From assembly GCA_016708345.1 (NCBI GenBank), contig JADJFX010000042.1, positions 9,146-73,145 of the forward strand: a stretch of DNA of 64,000 bases. The letters run 5' to 3'. Shown one piece after another: positions 62,597 to 64,000 of the stretch. The position numbers and the translations under genes were made by a program. The stretch is from Candidatus Rhodoferax bjergmarkensis. Lineage in GTDB: Bacteria > Pseudomonadota > Gammaproteobacteria > Burkholderiales > Burkholderiaceae_C. The notes under the pieces are model-generated. The model was not told where the DNA came from. It searched no databases and worked only from the letters and a program-made list of their open reading frames with translations. Position 1 is the stretch's first letter. Every line of letters starts with the position of its first letter.

Positions 62597-63887
62597 ATGC
62601 AGGTCTATATGGTGGGTGGCGCGGTGCGGATGCTTTACTGGGCTTGCCGGTGCAGGATCCGCGACTGGGTGGTGGTGGGTGCCAGCCCCAAACGCTGCCA
62701 GACCAAGGGTTTTTGTGCCGGTGGGCAAGGACTCCGGTCTTTTTGCACCCCAAGACGCATGGGGAATACGCCTTGGCGCGCACCGAGCGTAAAACCGCCC
62801 CACGGCTACCACGGCTTTAGCATTCACGCCGCGCCCGAGGTCACTGGAGGAAGACTCGGCCCGGCGCGACCTTACGTATCAACTCCATAGCTGTTCGCGC
62901 TTATTCCACGGGCGCAAGAGGCCGATTTGATGCCCAATGCACGCCCGACCCCAGGCTTGGGCCACTGCTGGCGCGCTGGTGGACCATTTGGCGGCCAGCG
63001 CGACATTGCAGGAAGGTGCTGCGCCATGTGACCGACGCTTTTCGGGAAGACCCGGTGCGTATTTTGCGGGTGGCGCGCTGGCGGCGCGTTTTGCCGACTT
63101 CACCCGTGGCGCCGAAACCCTGCAGCTGATGCGCGCCATGGTGCACAGCGGCGAGTGGACGACCTGGTGGCCGAGCGCGTGGCAGGAGCTGGCCAAGGTT
63201 TGATGGAAGATAAACCCTCGCGCATGTTGGAGGTGCTACGCGACCGGACAGCTTAGAGCGCTTGCTGCCCGATGTGGACCGCCTGTGGGGCGTGCCCCAG
63301 CGCCGAGTACCACCCCGAGATCGACACCGGCATCCACCTGATGATGGTGCTGGACACGAGTGCGCACCTGGGGCCAGTTTGCCGGTGCGCTGGCCTGTTT
63401 GTTCCACGACACAGGCAGGCACCACGCCCGCCGATGTGCTGCCAACTGTTATTGGCCACGAAGAGCGCAGCGCCCGCAGCACTCAAGGTTTGCGAGCGGC
63501 GGCGTGTACCCTCGGGGTCGCAAAGACTGGCCGACGTGGTGGCGCGCGAGCACGGCAACATCCACCGCAGCGGCAGCCTGGACGCCGCCGCGCTGGTGCG
63601 GCTGCTGGAGCGCTGCGACGTTTTTCTTCGCAAACCGCAGCAGCGCTTCTTCGCGAGGTGCTGCTGCTGGCCTCAGAGTGTGATGCCTGTGGCCGCCTGG
63701 TTTTGGCCGAGTCGCCTTACCCGCAGCGCGCGCGCTTGTTGGCGGCACTCACAGCAGCCCAGCAGGTTGCTGCATTCGGCAGCGTTTCGCGCAATATCCA
63801 CGGGCGCAAGTGGCAAAAGATAGGTGAATTTATTCATGGCGCGGGTGGCGGCGGTGAACGACGGCTCTAGTCCGCGGGGCCGATAAC
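62597..63887 (+). pseudogene. cca: CCA tRNA nucleotidyltransferase, frameshifted
   Basis: From ATG 62597 (MQVYMVGGAVR) the nucleotidyltransferase head is clear; the catalytic region follows in pieces (RDWVVVGASP, GYHGFSIHAAPEVT). Then come FREDPVRILRVAR-like text, LMRAMVHSGE, QELAKGLMEDKPSRML, RLLPDVDRLWGVPQ, the HD-domain block EYHPEIDTGIHLMMVLDTSA, VVAREHGNIHRSGSLDAAAL and RARLLAALTAAQQVAA. This is the class II enzyme with a C-terminal HD domain that adds or repairs the CCA end of tRNAs. More than ten indels break it, and the exact stop near 63870-63887 is uncertain. Confidence 0.8.
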
Positions 63888-64000
63888 CCGCGATCTGGTG
63901 GGTCGGTAGCTGTTAGATCACTGTTGGGCTGATCAGCGCTAATAAAGACTGTCGGAGCTAGTGGATCTAAGTTGTTGGTCAGCGACAAATGGAAGGTCGG
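63888..64000. other. Window end, nothing recognised
   Basis: About 110 nt after cca with no recognisable gene or RNA. Its composition differs from the preceding GC-rich text, and it may be low-quality sequence at a contig end. Confidence 0.3.

Noticed and set aside
1..64000. CRISPR array
   Set aside because: No regularly spaced direct repeats with unique spacers were seen; the dispersed 48-49 nt repeats are far apart and in both orientations.
1..64000. Insertion sequences or transposases
   Set aside because: No transposase-like protein was recognised in any frame; the only recombinases are the integrase and the short integrase remnant.

Overview
The window looks like chromosomal DNA of a betaproteobacterium of the Comamonadaceae (Rhodoferax/Polaromonas/Acidovorax-like). 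The protein sequences, the urt urea-transport order, the GC-rich codon use and the many PAS/GGDEF/EAL and chemotaxis genes all fit; this is an inference from gene content, not a database match.

Layout. 1-3068: pepN and fbp, both broken by single-base indels. 3081-3156: an intact tRNA-Thr(CGT). 3116-11126: an 8-kb integrative element inserted in that tRNA and bounded by an exact 46-bp direct repeat. It carries a leftward tyrosine integrase, a toxin-antitoxin pair, a candidate C4-type antisense RNA, an AlpA-like regulator, a primase-helicase, a VRR-NUC nuclease and other small phage-type genes, but no structural genes, so it resembles a phage satellite. Just outside attR lies the start of a second integrase, so the tRNA is probably an integration hotspot. 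11541-14208: a secreted protein, an ECF sigma factor and a membrane protein with ankyrin repeats, in one operon. 14237-25916: a Cache chemoreceptor, an FtsX-type permease, a CheR-PAS-GGDEF-EAL fusion, exported msrA/msrB and apbC. 26124-28119: a patatin-like lipase running into a noisy poly-G tract, then an orphan membrane protein. 28346-35646: urtABCDE and ureD, without the urease structural genes; long repeats split the operon at urtB/urtC and urtD/urtE. 35669-45192: an HI0933-type flavoprotein, an Aer-like receptor, rpsU, yqeY, pmbA, darP, mog, cysE, trmJ and suhB. 45215-53366: two tandem large PAS-GGDEF-EAL genes and a CLC transporter. 53475-59026: three toxin-antitoxin loci around a BON-domain gene and mutS, then an XRE regulator. 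59119-64000: an outer-membrane-type protein, an HD-GYP protein, uppP and cca, nearly all frameshifted.

Two things run through the window. First, a 48-49 nt double-hairpin repeat occurs nine times, six of them inside reading frames that stay open (pepN, urtB, the flavoprotein gene, trmJ, and mutS twice). The two copies read in the frame where the usual TAG would be a stop both carry GAG instead. This resembles the Rickettsia palindromic elements that insert into genes and is the most interesting signal here. Second, indels crowd both ends of the window (1-7.3 kb and 56-64 kb), and two homopolymer tracts (27.4 and 39.1 kb) look like poor base calls. Most broken genes may therefore be sequencing or assembly faults rather than real pseudogenes.
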